The notes beneath the pieces were generated by a model that was not told where the DNA came from, did not search any database, and was given only the letters and a program-made list of their open reading frames with translations. A DNA stretch of 48,642 bases, from positions 1 to 48,642 of the forward strand of contig JAMBEQ010000138.1 in NCBI GenBank assembly GCA_024506175.1. The letters run 5' to 3'. The translations under genes and the position numbers were made by a program. This DNA comes from Methylocystis sp. (GTDB lineage Bacteria > Pseudomonadota > Alphaproteobacteria > Rhizobiales > Beijerinckiaceae). Positions 32,326-41,826 of the stretch are shown piece by piece. Position 1 is the first letter of the stretch, and each line of letters begins with the position of its first letter.

Positions 32326-33771
32326 TTGGAAGGAGCATCAAAGATTTCCACCAGTGGTCCGCACGTGGCTCAAACGCTCCCCCCGGCGCCCGAGGCGGCG
32401 CCCTCGGAAGGCGGCAAGGTTCTGGTCAAGTCCTATGGCTGCCAGATGAACGTCTATGACGCCACGCGCATGGCGGACCTCCTTGGCCGCGAGGGCTACG
32501 CCGAAACCGCCGACGAAGCCGAAGCCGATCTCGTCATCCTCAACACCTGCCACATTCGCGAGAAGGCCGCCGAGAAGATCTACTCGGAGCTCGGGAAGCT
32601 CGCCCTCGAAAAGCGCGAGCGCGAGGCTTCGGGTCGGGAAATGAAGATCGTCGTCGCCGGCTGCGTGGCGCAGGCCGAGGGCGAGGAGGTCTTGAAGCGC
32701 CAGCGCGCGGTCGATCTCGTCGTCGGCCCGCAGAGCTATCATCGCCTGCCCGATCTGTTGAAACAGGCCAAGGATGGCCGCCGCCTCACCGACACGGAAT
32801 TCGCCGTCGAGGATAAGTTCGAGGCTCTGCCCCAGCCGAACCGCGCGCAGATCCGCGCCCGCGGCGTTTCGGCCTTTGTCACGGTGCAGGAGGGCTGCGA
32901 CAAATTCTGCTCGTTCTGCGTGGTTCCCTACACGCGCGGCGCTGAGGTCTCCCGGACCGTCGGCGATGTCGTCGCCGAGACGAAGCGCCTTGTCGACGGG
33001 GGGGTGCGCGAGATCACCCTTATCGGGCAGAACGTCAACGCCTATCGCGGGACGGATGAAAAGGGCTTGGAATGGAGCCTCGCGCGCCTGCTCGCACATC
33101 TCGCGGAAATGCAGGGGATAAAGCGGCTGCGCTACACGACCAGTCATCCTGTCGACATGGCGCAGGATTTGATTGAGGCGCATGAGGCGATTCCAAAGCT
33201 CATGCCCTATGTCCATCTCCCCGTTCAATCAGGGTCGGACCGCATATTGAAAGCCATGAACCGCAAGCATACGGCCGCTGACTACCTCGACATCGTCGCC
33301 CGCCTGCGCAGGGCGCGGCCGGATGTGGCGATGTCTTCGGATTTCATCGTGGGGTTCCCCGGCGAGACGGATGCGGATTTCGAGGCGACCATGGCCCTGG
33401 TGCGGGAGGTCGGCTTCGCGTCGAGTTTCTCCTTCAAATATTCGCCGCGACCGGGCACCCCCGGCGCCGAGCGCGACGATCAGATCGACGAAGAAGTCAA
33501 GCGCGCGCGGCTCGCCGCGCTTCAGGCGTTGCTGGAGTATCAGCGGCAGGCCTTCAACGGCGCGACCGTCGGCAAAACGATCGACGTGCTTTTCGAAAAA
33601 CCCGGCCGCCACGAGGGTCAAATCGGGGGCAAGAGCCCCTATATGCAGGCCGTGCATGTCAGCGGCCCAGCTGAGATGATTGGCGAGGTCGGCCGCGTCG
33701 CGATCGTCGCGGCGGGCTCGAATTCGCTGGCGGGCCGGCTTTTGGGCGAGGGCGAGGAGGCGAAGGCTTGA
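32326..33771 (+). CDS. miaB: tRNA-2-methylthio-N6-dimethylallyladenosine synthase
   Basis: 481 residues. This radical-SAM methylthiotransferase converts i6A37 to ms2i6A37 in tRNA. The N-terminal UPF0004 domain has [27 protein letters not shown] and [11 protein letters not shown], supplying three Cys for the auxiliary cluster. The radical SAM motif is [17 protein letters not shown] (CxxxCxxC), and a TRAM domain ends the protein. The start is uncertain: the frame opens at TTG 32326, 11 bases after GGAG, while a well-placed ATG at 32319 is in another frame. The TGA overlaps the phoH TTG, so the two are coupled. Confidence 0.95.
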   Translation: MEGASKISTSGPHVAQTLPPAPEAAPSEGGKVLVKSYGCQMNVYDATRMADLLGREGYAETADEAEADLVILNTCHIREKAAEKIYSELGKLALEKREREASGREMKIVVAGCVAQAEGEEVLKRQRAVDLVVGPQSYHRLPDLLKQAKDGRRLTDTEFAVEDKFEALPQPNRAQIRARGVSAFVTVQEGCDKFCSFCVVPYTRGAEVSRTVGDVVAETKRLVDGGVREITLIGQNVNAYRGTDEKGLEWSLARLLAHLAEMQGIKRLRYTTSHPVDMAQDLIEAHEAIPKLMPYVHLPVQSGSDRILKAMNRKHTAADYLDIVARLRRARPDVAMSSDFIVGFPGETDADFEATMALVREVGFASSFSFKYSPRPGTPGAERDDQIDEEVKRARLAALQALLEYQRQAFNGATVGKTIDVLFEKPGRHEGQIGGKSPYMQAVHVSGPAEMIGEVGRVAIVAAGSNSLAGRLLGEGEEAKA

Positions 33772-34802
33772 CGACGTTCAACGATGTGAGGCTCCGCCCG
33801 GAGGAACCGGCCGAGCCTGACGCTGAAATCACGCTCGCCTTCGAAAACAACAAATATGCTTCTCTGGTCTTTGGCCACTACGACCAGAATCTCGCGAAGA
33901 TCGAGCGGAAGCTGAGGATCGCCTCTTTCGCCAACGGCAATCATGTCACCTTGAAGGGCAAGGCCGAGGCCTGTGAGCATGGCCGCCGGGTGCTGGAGGC
34001 GCTGTACGAGCGCATTGCCAAGGGCCAGACAATCGCGCTCGGGGACGTCGACGGCGCGATAGAAGAGACCGCCCGCCAGCGCAACCTTTTCCCTGACGCC
34101 GAGCCGGCGCGCGGCGCCTTTGAGCAGCTGATCACCCGCAAGCGCGGGCTGGTGCGCGCCCGCAACGCCGCGCAAGACCAATATCTGCGCGCCATGAAGC
34201 GCTATGAGCTCGTCTTTGGCGAAGGCCCGGCCGGCACCGGCAAGACCTGGCTCGCGGTCGGCCACGCGGTTCAGCTCATGGAGCAAGGCGCGGTCGAGCG
34301 GCTCATCCTCTCGCGCCCGGCGGTGGAGGCGGGCGAGCGGCTGGGCTTCCTCCCCGGCGACATGCGCGAAAAGGTCGATCCCTACCTCCGCCCGATCTAC
34401 GACGCGCTCCACGACTTCATGGACTCGCGCATGGTCGAGCGCGGCATGCAGACCGGCATTATCGAGGTCGCGCCGCTCGCCTTCATGCGCGGGCGCACGC
34501 TGGCGCGCGCCTGCATCCTGCTCGACGAGGCGCAGAACGCCACCTCCATGCAAATGAAGATGTTTCTCACCCGCCTCGGCGAAGGCTCGCGCATGATCGT
34601 CACCGGCGACCCGTCGCAGACCGACCTGCCGCCCGGCCAGGTCTCGGGGCTGTCGGAAGCGATTTCGCTTCTCTCGGAGATCGACAGCGTCGGCCGCGTC
34701 AGGTTCTCCGAAGGCGACGTGGTGCGCCACGATCTCGTGCGCCAGATCGTCGGCGCCTATGACCGCGCCGCCCGCGCCAGAATGAAGCCACGCGAAGCAT
34801 GA
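33768..34802 (+). CDS. ybeZ: PhoH-family ATPase (YbeZ)
   Basis: 344 residues from TTG 33768, with GAGGAGGCGAAGGC just upstream. An N-terminal KH-like region (residues 20-75, [19 protein letters not shown]) is followed by the PhoH ATPase with Walker [14 protein letters not shown] (about 148-160), [17 protein letters not shown] and Walker [12 protein letters not shown]. YbeZ interacts with YbeY, encoded next, in rRNA processing and ribosome quality control. Coupled to miaB (TTGA overlap) and ybeY (ATGA overlap). Confidence 0.95.
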   Translation: MTTFNDVRLRPEEPAEPDAEITLAFENNKYASLVFGHYDQNLAKIERKLRIASFANGNHVTLKGKAEACEHGRRVLEALYERIAKGQTIALGDVDGAIEETARQRNLFPDAEPARGAFEQLITRKRGLVRARNAAQDQYLRAMKRYELVFGEGPAGTGKTWLAVGHAVQLMEQGAVERLILSRPAVEAGERLGFLPGDMREKVDPYLRPIYDALHDFMDSRMVERGMQTGIIEVAPLAFMRGRTLARACILLDEAQNATSMQMKMFLTRLGEGSRMIVTGDPSQTDLPPGQVSGLSEAISLLSEIDSVGRVRFSEGDVVRHDLVRQIVGAYDRAARARMKPREA

Positions 34803-35326
34803 GCGTCGAGATCGACATCATCGTCTCCGCCGAAGCCTGGAAAAGGGTTGAGGGCCTGGAGCAGCTCACGCGCGACTGCATCGAGGCGAGCCTCGCAGAG
34901 AGCGGCGCCACACTGGTCGAAGGCTGTGAAATCAGCGTCACATATTGCGACGACGCCGAGATCCAGGCGCTCAACGCCGAATGGTGCGGCAAGGACAGGC
35001 CGACCAATGTCCTTTCTTTCCCGACGCCGGGGCCGCTCTCGGCCCGGCCTTTGCTGGGCGATGTCGTCATTGCTTATGAGACCGTGGCGCGGGAGGCCGA
35101 GGAGCAGGAAAAATCCATGCGCGACCATGCCGCCCACATGGTCATCCATGGATTTCTGCATCTGATCGGCTATGATCACGAGACTGCCGCCGAGGCCGAA
35201 GAGATGGAGAGCCTCGAAAAACGGATCGCGTCGCGGTTGGGCTTGCGCGACCCTTATGCCGGCGAGGCGGCCGGCGAAGAGGCTGAGCCGGGCGAACTGA
35301 ACGAACGACATGTCGATACGATCTGA
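34799..35326 (+). CDS. ybeY: Endoribonuclease YbeY
   Basis: 175 residues. This zinc RNase takes part in 16S rRNA 3'-end maturation and 70S ribosome quality control. HMVIHGFLHLIGYDHE (about residues 116-131) gives the three His zinc ligands, and GKDRPTNVLSFPTPG with GDVVIAYETVAREA are the other conserved segments. Overlaps ybeZ by four bases and corC by 17 bases. The acidic C-terminal tail (GEAAGEEAEPGELNE) is variable in the family. Confidence 0.96.
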   Translation: MSVEIDIIVSAEAWKRVEGLEQLTRDCIEASLAESGATLVEGCEISVTYCDDAEIQALNAEWCGKDRPTNVLSFPTPGPLSARPLLGDVVIAYETVAREAEEQEKSMRDHAAHMVIHGFLHLIGYDHETAAEAEEMESLEKRIASRLGLRDPYAGEAAGEEAEPGELNERHVDTI

Positions 35327-36245
35327 AAACACAGAGGAGCCGTTAAGTCGCCGGCATGAGCCGCGCATTACCCTGCTCGACCGCCTGCGCGGGATGCTGG
35401 GACTGGCGCCCGCCTCCGTGCGCGAGGATATCGAGGACGCGCTCGAGGAGACCGCCGGCGACGTGACGCCGCATGAGCGGGCGCTGCTCAAGAATGTTCT
35501 GAACCTGCACGATCTTCGCGTCGAGGACGCGATGATACCCCGCGCAGACATCATCGCCATCGCTCAAGACGTGACTCTACGCCAGGCCTTAGCCGTCTTT
35601 CGCGATGCTGGCCATTCGCGGCTGCCGGTCTATGCCGATACGCTCGATGATCCGCGCGGCATGGTCCACATCCGGGATTTCGTGAACTACCTGGCGCAGT
35701 GCGCCGGGGATGGGGCCGACTCCCAAGGCGACTCGGAGCCCACGCGAGTCGGTTTCGACATCCCGCTTTCCCAAGCCAATCTGCTCAAGCCCGTGCTCTT
35801 CGTGCCGCGCTCCATGCCGGCGCTCGATCTGCTCATTCGAATGCAGGCTTCCCACACCCATCTGGCGCTCGTCATCGACGAGTATGGAGGGACGGACGGG
35901 CTCGTCACCATCGAAGACATTATGGAAATGATCGTTGGCGACATAGAGGACGAGCATGACGTCGCCGAGCCGCCGGAGATCGAGGCGTTCGACAATGGTG
36001 ATTTCCTCATCGATGCGCGCGCCGATCTGGACGAAGTCGCAGCCCGGCTCGGCGTCGATTTCCGCCTCGAGGATGCGCCGGCGGAAGTGACAACGATCGG
36101 CGGCCTCGTCGCCTGGCTCGCGGGCCGCGTGCCGATGCGCGGCGAAATCATCCCCACGCCCGTAGAGGCCTATGAATTCGAGATCGTCGAGGCGGACCCA
36201 CGCCGCGTTGGAAAGCTGCGGGTGCGACCGCGCAGGCATCCGTGA
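35310..36245 (+). CDS. corC: CorC/TlyC-family CBS-domain protein
   Basis: 311 residues, without membrane helices. RVEDAMIPRADIIAIAQDVT opens the first CBS domain and LPVYADTLDDPRGMVHIRD is its second half. The second CBS domain contains LALVIDEYGGTDGLVTIED, ending IMEMIVGDIEDEHD. A C-terminal CorC_HlyC (transporter-associated) domain follows, FLIDARADLDEVAARLG. Related proteins modulate magnesium/cobalt efflux. Its start lies inside ybeY (17-base overlap), as is common for this ybeZ-ybeY-corC-lnt run. Confidence 0.93.
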   Translation: MSIRSENTEEPLSRRHEPRITLLDRLRGMLGLAPASVREDIEDALEETAGDVTPHERALLKNVLNLHDLRVEDAMIPRADIIAIAQDVTLRQALAVFRDAGHSRLPVYADTLDDPRGMVHIRDFVNYLAQCAGDGADSQGDSEPTRVGFDIPLSQANLLKPVLFVPRSMPALDLLIRMQASHTHLALVIDEYGGTDGLVTIEDIMEMIVGDIEDEHDVAEPPEIEAFDNGDFLIDARADLDEVAARLGVDFRLEDAPAEVTTIGGLVAWLAGRVPMRGEIIPTPVEAYEFEIVEADPRRVGKLRVRPRRHP

Positions 36246-36398
36246 GGACGGACGGACGGCCTTCAGGCCGGTATAGCAAGAGAGCCTAAGGCTCGCGGCT
36301 CGCGCCTCCGCCAAATCGCAGCAAACACAGTCTCGGCCTTTGCCTTGGCTCGAAAGCCGCTAGAGTCGAATCGCCGATTCGCGGGAGACTTCAAACGT

Positions 36399-38033
36399 AT
36401 GGCGCAAACAGCCGATTTGACGGGCGTGCGGGCGGGACTGTTATCCCTCCCGCAGAGCGTCATCCTCGCAGATGGCTGGACGCGCCGGGCCATCGCTTTT
36501 GTCGCGGGGGCGGCTGGGGCGCTGGCCCTACCCCCTTTTGACTTCGCGCCCGCCATGGCGATCCCGATGACGGCCGCCGTCTGGCTGATCGACGGCTCCG
36601 CCGGACAAGGCGGCCGCTTCGCCCTCGCGCCGATCCGCTCGGCGGCGGCGACCGGCTGGTGGCTGGGCTTCGGCTATTTCCTCGCGGGCCTTTGGTGGCT
36701 CGGCGCCGCCCTGCTGGTCGAGGCGGACCAGTTCGCCTGGGCGCTGCCTCTCGCCGTGATCGGGCTTCCGGCCGCGCTGGCGCTCTTCCCGGCCTTCGGC
36801 CTGGGGCTCGCACGCCTTTTGTGGTCCCCGGGCAGCCTGCGGATATTCGCGCTTGCTGCAGGCCTCGGCGCCTCCGAATGGCTGCGCGGCCATATCCTGA
36901 CGGGCTTTCCCTGGAATGATTTTGGCATGGCGCTGGCGCAGGCCGGGCCGATTGGGCAGGGGGCGTCGCTTGTCGGGCTCCACGGGCTCGATCTCTTCGC
37001 GGTCCTTATTTTCGCCGCGCCAGCGACGCTCGTCGACCGTCGCCCAGGCGAATGCTTCCGCTCCAACGCCGCCGCCTGGACGGCGGCCTTTCTTCTTGTC
37101 GCGCTTTCAGCCTATGGCGCGCTGAGGCTTGCGACCGGCCGCACAGAATATGTCGAGGGCGTCAAGCTGCGGCTCATGCAGCCGAATTTGCCGCAAGACG
37201 CCAAATTCCGCCCGGAGAACGGGCCGGAAATACTCAGGCGTTATCTTGCGCTCTCGGATCGCGCAACCGGCCCCGAACGCACCGGCGTCTCCGACGTCAC
37301 CCACCTCATCTGGCCGGAATCGGCCTTTCCCTTCATTCTTTCGCGCGAGCCGCAGGCGCTCGCCTCGATTGCGCGGGCGTTGCAGGGGAAGATACTCATC
37401 ACGGGCGCGGCGCGCATCGAGGGTGACAGCGGCGGCAAGCGCGGGCAGATTTTCAATTCAATCGAGGTTTTGCAGGGCGATCGAATACTCAGCTTCTATG
37501 ACAAGGTTCATCTCGTGCCTTTCGGCGAATATTTGCCGCTCGAAGGGTTGCTGCGGCCGCTCGGGGTCTCTCATCTGGTTCCGGGCGCATGGAATCGAGG
37601 CCTGGGCCCGCGCATGCTCGCCGCGCCCGGCCTCCCGCTGATCGCGCCGCTCATTTGCTATGAAGCGGTCTTCCCGGGCGAAGCGGTTTTCCCGGAAAAG
37701 CAGGGCAAGCGTCCGAAGTTCCTCCTCAACCTCACCAATGACGGCTGGTTCGGCAAAACGATCGGCCCCTATCAGCATTTCGCGCAGGCGCGGCTGCGCG
37801 CCATCGAGGAGGGCCTGCCGCTTATCCGGGTAGCGAACACCGGCGTCTCGGCCATCGTCGACGCCTATGGCCGGGTCATCGAGTCGTTACCCCTCGGAGA
37901 AGAGGGACTGATCGACGGGGGACTGCCCCAATCCACAGCTGAGCCATTATTTGCTCGCCATGGGACGCTTATTTTCCCCTTGCTGTGGAGTCTAATTCTC
38001 ACAGCCGCTTTGGTTGGACGTTGGCGGAACTGA
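36399..38033 (+). CDS. lnt: Apolipoprotein N-acyltransferase
   Basis: 544 residues from ATG 36399 (GGGAG upstream; an ATG at 36345 is less likely). This inner-membrane enzyme adds the third acyl chain to lipoproteins. Several N-terminal helices (about 20-230) include FAPAMAIPMTAAVWL and GFGYFLAGLWWLGAAL. The periplasmic nitrilase-like domain has the catalytic triad: Glu in IWPESAFPF, Lys in YDKVHLVPFGEYLP and Cys in LICYEAVFP. The ending LLWSLILTAALVGRW is the last helix. Downstream genes xre, metK and trmB follow the order usual in Hyphomicrobiales. Confidence 0.96.
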   Translation: MAQTADLTGVRAGLLSLPQSVILADGWTRRAIAFVAGAAGALALPPFDFAPAMAIPMTAAVWLIDGSAGQGGRFALAPIRSAAATGWWLGFGYFLAGLWWLGAALLVEADQFAWALPLAVIGLPAALALFPAFGLGLARLLWSPGSLRIFALAAGLGASEWLRGHILTGFPWNDFGMALAQAGPIGQGASLVGLHGLDLFAVLIFAAPATLVDRRPGECFRSNAAAWTAAFLLVALSAYGALRLATGRTEYVEGVKLRLMQPNLPQDAKFRPENGPEILRRYLALSDRATGPERTGVSDVTHLIWPESAFPFILSREPQALASIARALQGKILITGAARIEGDSGGKRGQIFNSIEVLQGDRILSFYDKVHLVPFGEYLPLEGLLRPLGVSHLVPGAWNRGLGPRMLAAPGLPLIAPLICYEAVFPGEAVFPEKQGKRPKFLLNLTNDGWFGKTIGPYQHFAQARLRAIEEGLPLIRVANTGVSAIVDAYGRVIESLPLGEEGLIDGGLPQSTAEPLFARHGTLIFPLLWSLILTAALVGRWRN

Positions 38034-38208
38034 AAATCTCTGCATTTTTGGCTTGAAATCGGGCCCCTTTGCTGTCCGAACCGGCGCTGGGCAATCGGCC
38101 TATTGCAGAGCGCGTTTAGCGTAAATTTTTACTCAACTTCTAGGGACAAATTGATCCCCTGTTTGCATTTGATCGCCGTTCGGCTAAAACGCGACAGGAG
38201 GTCTTGAA

Positions 38209-38628
38209 GTGAAGAAGACGCCAGATCCCATAGACCGTCACGTCGGAAGCCGCGTTCGCATGCAACGCATCCTGATGAAGATGAGTCAGGAGAAGCTTGG
38301 CGAAGCCTTGGGCCTAACCTTTCAGCAGGTCCAGAAATACGAAAAAGGATTAAATCGCATCGGCGCGAGCCGGCTGCAGCAAATCTCAAAAACCCTCAAC
38401 GTTCCGCCTTCCTTTTTCTTCGACGGCGCGCCGACGCTTGGCGTAACGGAGGCGAACGGTTTCGCCGAGGGTTCTTCCTCTCAATACATCGTGGACTTTC
38501 TATCGACCGCAGAAGGGCTGCATCTCAATCGCGCCTTTGCCCGGATCAAGGATCCAAAGGTGAGAAAGCGCGTTCTTGAGTTAGTCAGCGCGCTGGCCGA
38601 AAGCGACGCCGAAGCGACGGAAGGCTGA
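38209..38628 (+). CDS. XRE-family helix-turn-helix regulator
   Basis: 139 residues from GTG 38209, with a strong ribosome site (ACAGGAGGTCTTGAA). [20 protein letters not shown] followed by [20 protein letters not shown] and [15 protein letters not shown] is a complete Cro/CI-type HTH (about residues 8-65). A C-terminal region of about 70 residues, ending ELVSALAES, may mediate dimer formation. This regulator is regularly found between lnt and metK in Hyphomicrobiales; its targets are not known from the sequence. AT-rich DNA before it (38125-38160) probably holds its promoter. Confidence 0.92.
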   Translation: MKKTPDPIDRHVGSRVRMQRILMKMSQEKLGEALGLTFQQVQKYEKGLNRIGASRLQQISKTLNVPPSFFFDGAPTLGVTEANGFAEGSSSQYIVDFLSTAEGLHLNRAFARIKDPKVRKRVLELVSALAESDAEATEG

Positions 38629-38774
38629 TCGCCCTTCTTGCGCCTCAAGTTCTCTTTATCGAACGATTGGCGCCCATCCGGCTTGACGTAACGAACGCCG
38701 ACTGGCAATCACGAACAAGACCGTTGCACAATTCCGCGCCGAAACCGCGCCGACGGCTACTTGGAGATTCCGAA

Positions 38775-39962
38775 GTGACCCGGAAGAATTACCTTTTCAC
38801 CAGCGAGTCCGTTTCCGAAGGGCATCCGGACAAGGTTTGCGATCGTATCTCGGACGAAATCGTCGACGAATTCTTCCGCGAGGGCGCTAAGGCGGGGGTG
38901 GATCCCTATGCCATCCGCGTCGCCGCCGAAACGCTCGCCACCACGAACCGCGTCGTGATCGCGGGCGAGGTGCGCGGCCCGCATATTTCTTTCGACCGCA
39001 TTTCCGAGATCGCCCGCAACGCGATCCGTTCGATTGGCTACGAGCAGCGCGGCTTCCACTGGAACACCGCCACGATCGAAGTGCTCCTGCACGAGCAGTC
39101 GGTCGACATCGCCCAAGGCGTCGACGCCAGCGGCAACAAGGACGAAGGCGCGGGCGACCAGGGCATCATGTTCGGCTATGCGGTGCGCGAGACGCCCGAT
39201 CTCATGCCGGCGCCGATCTACTACGCCCACAAAATCCTCGAGAAGCTGGCGCACGCGCGGCACAGCGGCAAGGAGAAGGGCCTTGGCCCCGACGCCAAGA
39301 GCCAGGTGACCGTGCGCTACGTCGACGGCAAGCCGGTCGAGGCGACGCAGATCGTCCTCTCGCATCAGCACGTCGACGAGAGCCTCTCCCCCGCCGACAT
39401 CCGCCACCTCGCCGAGCCCTATATCCGCGAAGCGCTGCCCCAGGGCTGGATCACGGACAAGACCGTGTGGCACGTCAATCCCACCGGCAAATTCTTCATC
39501 GGCGGCCCAGACGGCGACGCCGGCCTCACTGGCCGCAAGATCATCGTCGACACCTACGGCGGCGCGGCCCCTCATGGCGGCGGCGCCTTCTCGGGCAAGG
39601 ATCCGACCAAGGTCGACCGCTCGGCCGCCTATGCGGCGCGCTATCTGGCGAAGAACATCGTCGCGGCCGGCCTTGCCGACCGCTGCACGCTGCAGCTTTC
39701 CTACGCTATCGGCGTCGCCGAGCCGCTGTCGATCTATGTCGACCTCCACGGCACGGGGCAGGTTCCCGAGGACAGGCTAGAGGCGGTGCTGCCGCAGATC
39801 ATGCGTCTGACGCCGCGCGGCATTCGCGAGCATCTCCATCTCAACCGCCCGATCTACGCCCGTACGTCCTCCTACGGCCACTTCGGCCGGGCCCCGGAGA
39901 CGGACGGCGGCTTCTCCTGGGAGAAGACGGACCTCGTCGATGCGCTGAGGTCGCATTTCTAG
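38775..39962 (+). CDS. metK: S-adenosylmethionine synthetase
   Basis: 395 residues from GTG 38775, with GGAG eight bases upstream; the frame is open earlier but the conserved start is [20 protein letters not shown]. The enzyme makes SAM from methionine and [19 protein letters not shown] (ATP loop), [20 protein letters not shown] and [20 protein letters not shown] (P-loop-like) are diagnostic. The length is normal. SAM made here is used by the methyltransferases encoded nearby (trmB, trmJ) and by MiaB. No SAM-riboswitch consensus was recognised in the 146-base leader. Confidence 0.97.
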   Translation: MTRKNYLFTSESVSEGHPDKVCDRISDEIVDEFFREGAKAGVDPYAIRVAAETLATTNRVVIAGEVRGPHISFDRISEIARNAIRSIGYEQRGFHWNTATIEVLLHEQSVDIAQGVDASGNKDEGAGDQGIMFGYAVRETPDLMPAPIYYAHKILEKLAHARHSGKEKGLGPDAKSQVTVRYVDGKPVEATQIVLSHQHVDESLSPADIRHLAEPYIREALPQGWITDKTVWHVNPTGKFFIGGPDGDAGLTGRKIIVDTYGGAAPHGGGAFSGKDPTKVDRSAAYAARYLAKNIVAAGLADRCTLQLSYAIGVAEPLSIYVDLHGTGQVPEDRLEAVLPQIMRLTPRGIREHLHLNRPIYARTSSYGHFGRAPETDGGFSWEKTDLVDALRSHF

Positions 39963-39974
39963 TGTGAGCGGAAG

Positions 39975-40005
39975 GGGCCCTTTCGCATAGGCGGGAGGCC
40001 CTCAG
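39975..40005. repeat. Palindromic unit, left member of an inverted pair
   Basis: GGGCCCTTTCGCATAGGCGG continuing to GGCCCTCAG at 40005. Its reverse complement closely matches the unit at 40053-40083, so the two form an inverted pair about 50 bases apart in the 241-base metK-trmB gap. Confidence 0.65.
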
Positions 40006-40052
40006 AATGCTGACAAAGCAACGTTCGCGCCCCTCTGAGGTTTATCAACAAA

Positions 40053-40087
40053 CTGAGGGCCTTTCGCCTTAGGCGGAAGGCCCTTTC
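40053..40087 (+). terminator. Strong hairpin after metK, possible terminator or REP unit
   Basis: GGGCCTTTCGCC (40057-40068) pairs with GGCGGAAGGCCC (40072-40083), with a G-T and one mismatch allowed, around TTA, followed by a short TTTC. It lies about 95 bases past the metK stop. The T-tract is short, and the related inverted unit at 39975-40005 argues that this is also a REP-type pair. Confidence 0.55.
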
Positions 40088-40203
40088 GCCGTGTCTGCGA
40101 GCGGGAATCGCTCCGCGGCGCTGATTGATTGTTGTCGCGGCATCAGCAACTGCGTCTTGTTTGAGCTCTTCCATTCCGAGCCTGTGGCAGCTATCTCGGC
40201 GCC

Positions 40204-40878
40204 ATGAACGAGCACCCGCCACACCGTCGCCTTTACGGCCGCTCCAAGGGCAAGGCGCTGCGCCAGCATCAGTCAGAGCTGATGGCGGCGCTGCTGCCCA
40301 AGCTCGCGCTCGACCTTTCCGCCCCCCTGCCGCTACGGCCAGACCGTGAAACCCGGCTGGAAATCGGCTTCGGCGGCGGCGAGCATCTCGTCGCAGCGGC
40401 CGCACGCGAGCCTGACGTCGATTTCTTAGGCTGCGAGCCGTTCATCAATGGCATGGCGAAGCTGCTTGCCGGCATAGAGGCGCAGGGGCTGGCCAATATC
40501 CGCCTCTACCGTGGCGACGCCGCCGAGGTTCTCGACCGTCTGCCCGACGCGAGCCTCTCCCGCGTCTATCTTTTCTACCCCGACCCCTGGCCGAAACGCC
40601 GCCACCGCAAGCGCCGCTTCGTATCGCCGGAAAATCTGGAGCGTCTCGCGCGGGTCATGCGGCCCGGCGCGGAGCTGCGCTTCGCCACCGACATCGACGA
40701 CTACGCTGCCTGGACCCTGGCTCGACTGCGCGCCTGCAAGGCCTTTCGCTGGCGGGCGGAGACAGCGCAGGATTGGCGCAGCCCCTGGGAGGGCTGGACG
40801 CAAACCAAATATGAGGCCAAAGCGATGGCGGCGGGACGCCGCCCGGTCTATCTGACGTTCGTCAGGGAGCCGGGCTGA
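40204..40878 (+). CDS. trmB: tRNA (guanine46-N7)-methyltransferase
   Basis: 224 residues. RRLYGRSKGKALRQHQSELM is the family's N-terminal stretch; LEIGFGGGEHLVAAAAREPD is the SAM-binding loop. RVYLFYPDPWPKRRHRKRRF is the diagnostic substrate-binding block, and WTQTKYEAKAMAAGRRPVYL the conserved C-terminus. The enzyme makes m7G46 in the variable loop of tRNAs. rimP-nusA often follow in relatives, but here a thioredoxin gene follows after 20 bases. Confidence 0.96.
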   Translation: MNEHPPHRRLYGRSKGKALRQHQSELMAALLPKLALDLSAPLPLRPDRETRLEIGFGGGEHLVAAAAREPDVDFLGCEPFINGMAKLLAGIEAQGLANIRLYRGDAAEVLDRLPDASLSRVYLFYPDPWPKRRHRKRRFVSPENLERLARVMRPGAELRFATDIDDYAAWTLARLRACKAFRWRAETAQDWRSPWEGWTQTKYEAKAMAAGRRPVYLTFVREPG

Positions 40879-40898
40879 ACAGCTAAGGGGAGCGGCGG

Positions 40899-41792
40899 AT
40901 GGCGGATATGACCAATACGGCGGCAGGAGCCGCCAAGCCGATAGAAACGACGGTCGAGCGCTTTCGCTCGGATGTGCTCGAACCCTCGTTGCAGAAAGTC
41001 GTTCTCGTCGATTTTTGGGCGCCCTGGTGCGGCCCCTGCAAGCAGCTTACGCCCGTCATCGAGCGGGTTGTCGCGGCGACCGGGGGCAAGGCCATTCTCG
41101 TCAAGATGAATATCGACACCGAACCGGAGATCGCCGGTCAGCTGGGCATTAAATCGATCCCGGCGGTTGTGGCCTTCCAGCGCGGCCGGCCTGTCGACGG
41201 CTTTGTCGGCGCTCTGCCTGAAAGCCAGATCAAAGGTTTCCTCGAACGCCTCGTCGGCCCGATCGAAGACGCCGCCGACGCGATGGAGGCCGTTCAGGCG
41301 ATGATCGACGCGGGCGATATCCCGGGGGCGCACGCGCTTCTTTCGGAGCTCACCGCCGAGGAGCCCGTCAACCCGAAGGCGTTCGCCATGCTCGCGCGGC
41401 TGTATTTGGCGGCGGAGCAGCTCGACTCGGCGCGGGCCGTTCTCGATCGCCTGCCCGAATCCGCGCGTAAGGATGCAGATGTCGTCGCCACGGCGGCCGC
41501 GATCGAGAACGCTGCGGCGGCGCAGGATCTCGGCGAGATCGAAGACCTCAAGACGCGCATCAACTTCGACCCCAACGATCTCCAGGCGTATTTCGACCTC
41601 GCTCTTGCGCTCAACGCCAAGGAAAGGCGCGAAGAAGCGGCGGATGCGCTCCTTGAAATCATCCGACGGGACCGTAGTTGGAATGACGACGGGGCCAGGA
41701 AGCAGCTGGTTCAGTTCTTCGAAGCCTGGGGGCCGATGGACAAAGCGGCCGTCGCCGCGCGCCGCCGGCTCTCCACCTTGCTCTTTTCATAA
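40899..41792 (+). CDS. Thioredoxin/TPR co-chaperone, YbbN (CnoX)-like
   Basis: 297 residues. The N-terminal thioredoxin domain (about 15-125) has the full active site WCGPC in VVLVDFWAPWCGPCKQLTPV and the cis-Pro loop IKSIPAVVAF. The C-terminal half is helical with tetratricopeptide-like units (ALLSELTAEEPVNPKAFAML, then ARLYLAAEQLDSARAVLDRL). This is the architecture of YbbN/CnoX, a holdase linked to GroEL/DnaK; E. coli YbbN has lost the catalytic Cys pair but this one keeps it, so redox activity is likely. Confidence 0.92.
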   Translation: MADMTNTAAGAAKPIETTVERFRSDVLEPSLQKVVLVDFWAPWCGPCKQLTPVIERVVAATGGKAILVKMNIDTEPEIAGQLGIKSIPAVVAFQRGRPVDGFVGALPESQIKGFLERLVGPIEDAADAMEAVQAMIDAGDIPGAHALLSELTAEEPVNPKAFAMLARLYLAAEQLDSARAVLDRLPESARKDADVVATAAAIENAAAAQDLGEIEDLKTRINFDPNDLQAYFDLALALNAKERREEAADALLEIIRRDRSWNDDGARKQLVQFFEAWGPMDKAAVAARRRLSTLLFS

Positions 41793-41826
41793 GAGAGGCG
41801 GCGCCCGTCGCCGCCGCGAGATCGCC

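Noticed and set aside
33639-34730. Minus-strand open frame over ybeZ
   Set aside because: ybeZ has intact Walker motifs on the plus strand and is coupled to its neighbours; the antisense frame is compositional.
38629-38774. Possible SAM riboswitch ahead of metK
   Set aside because: I looked for the SAM-II and SAM/SAH core patterns and found no convincing match, only ordinary leader sequence.
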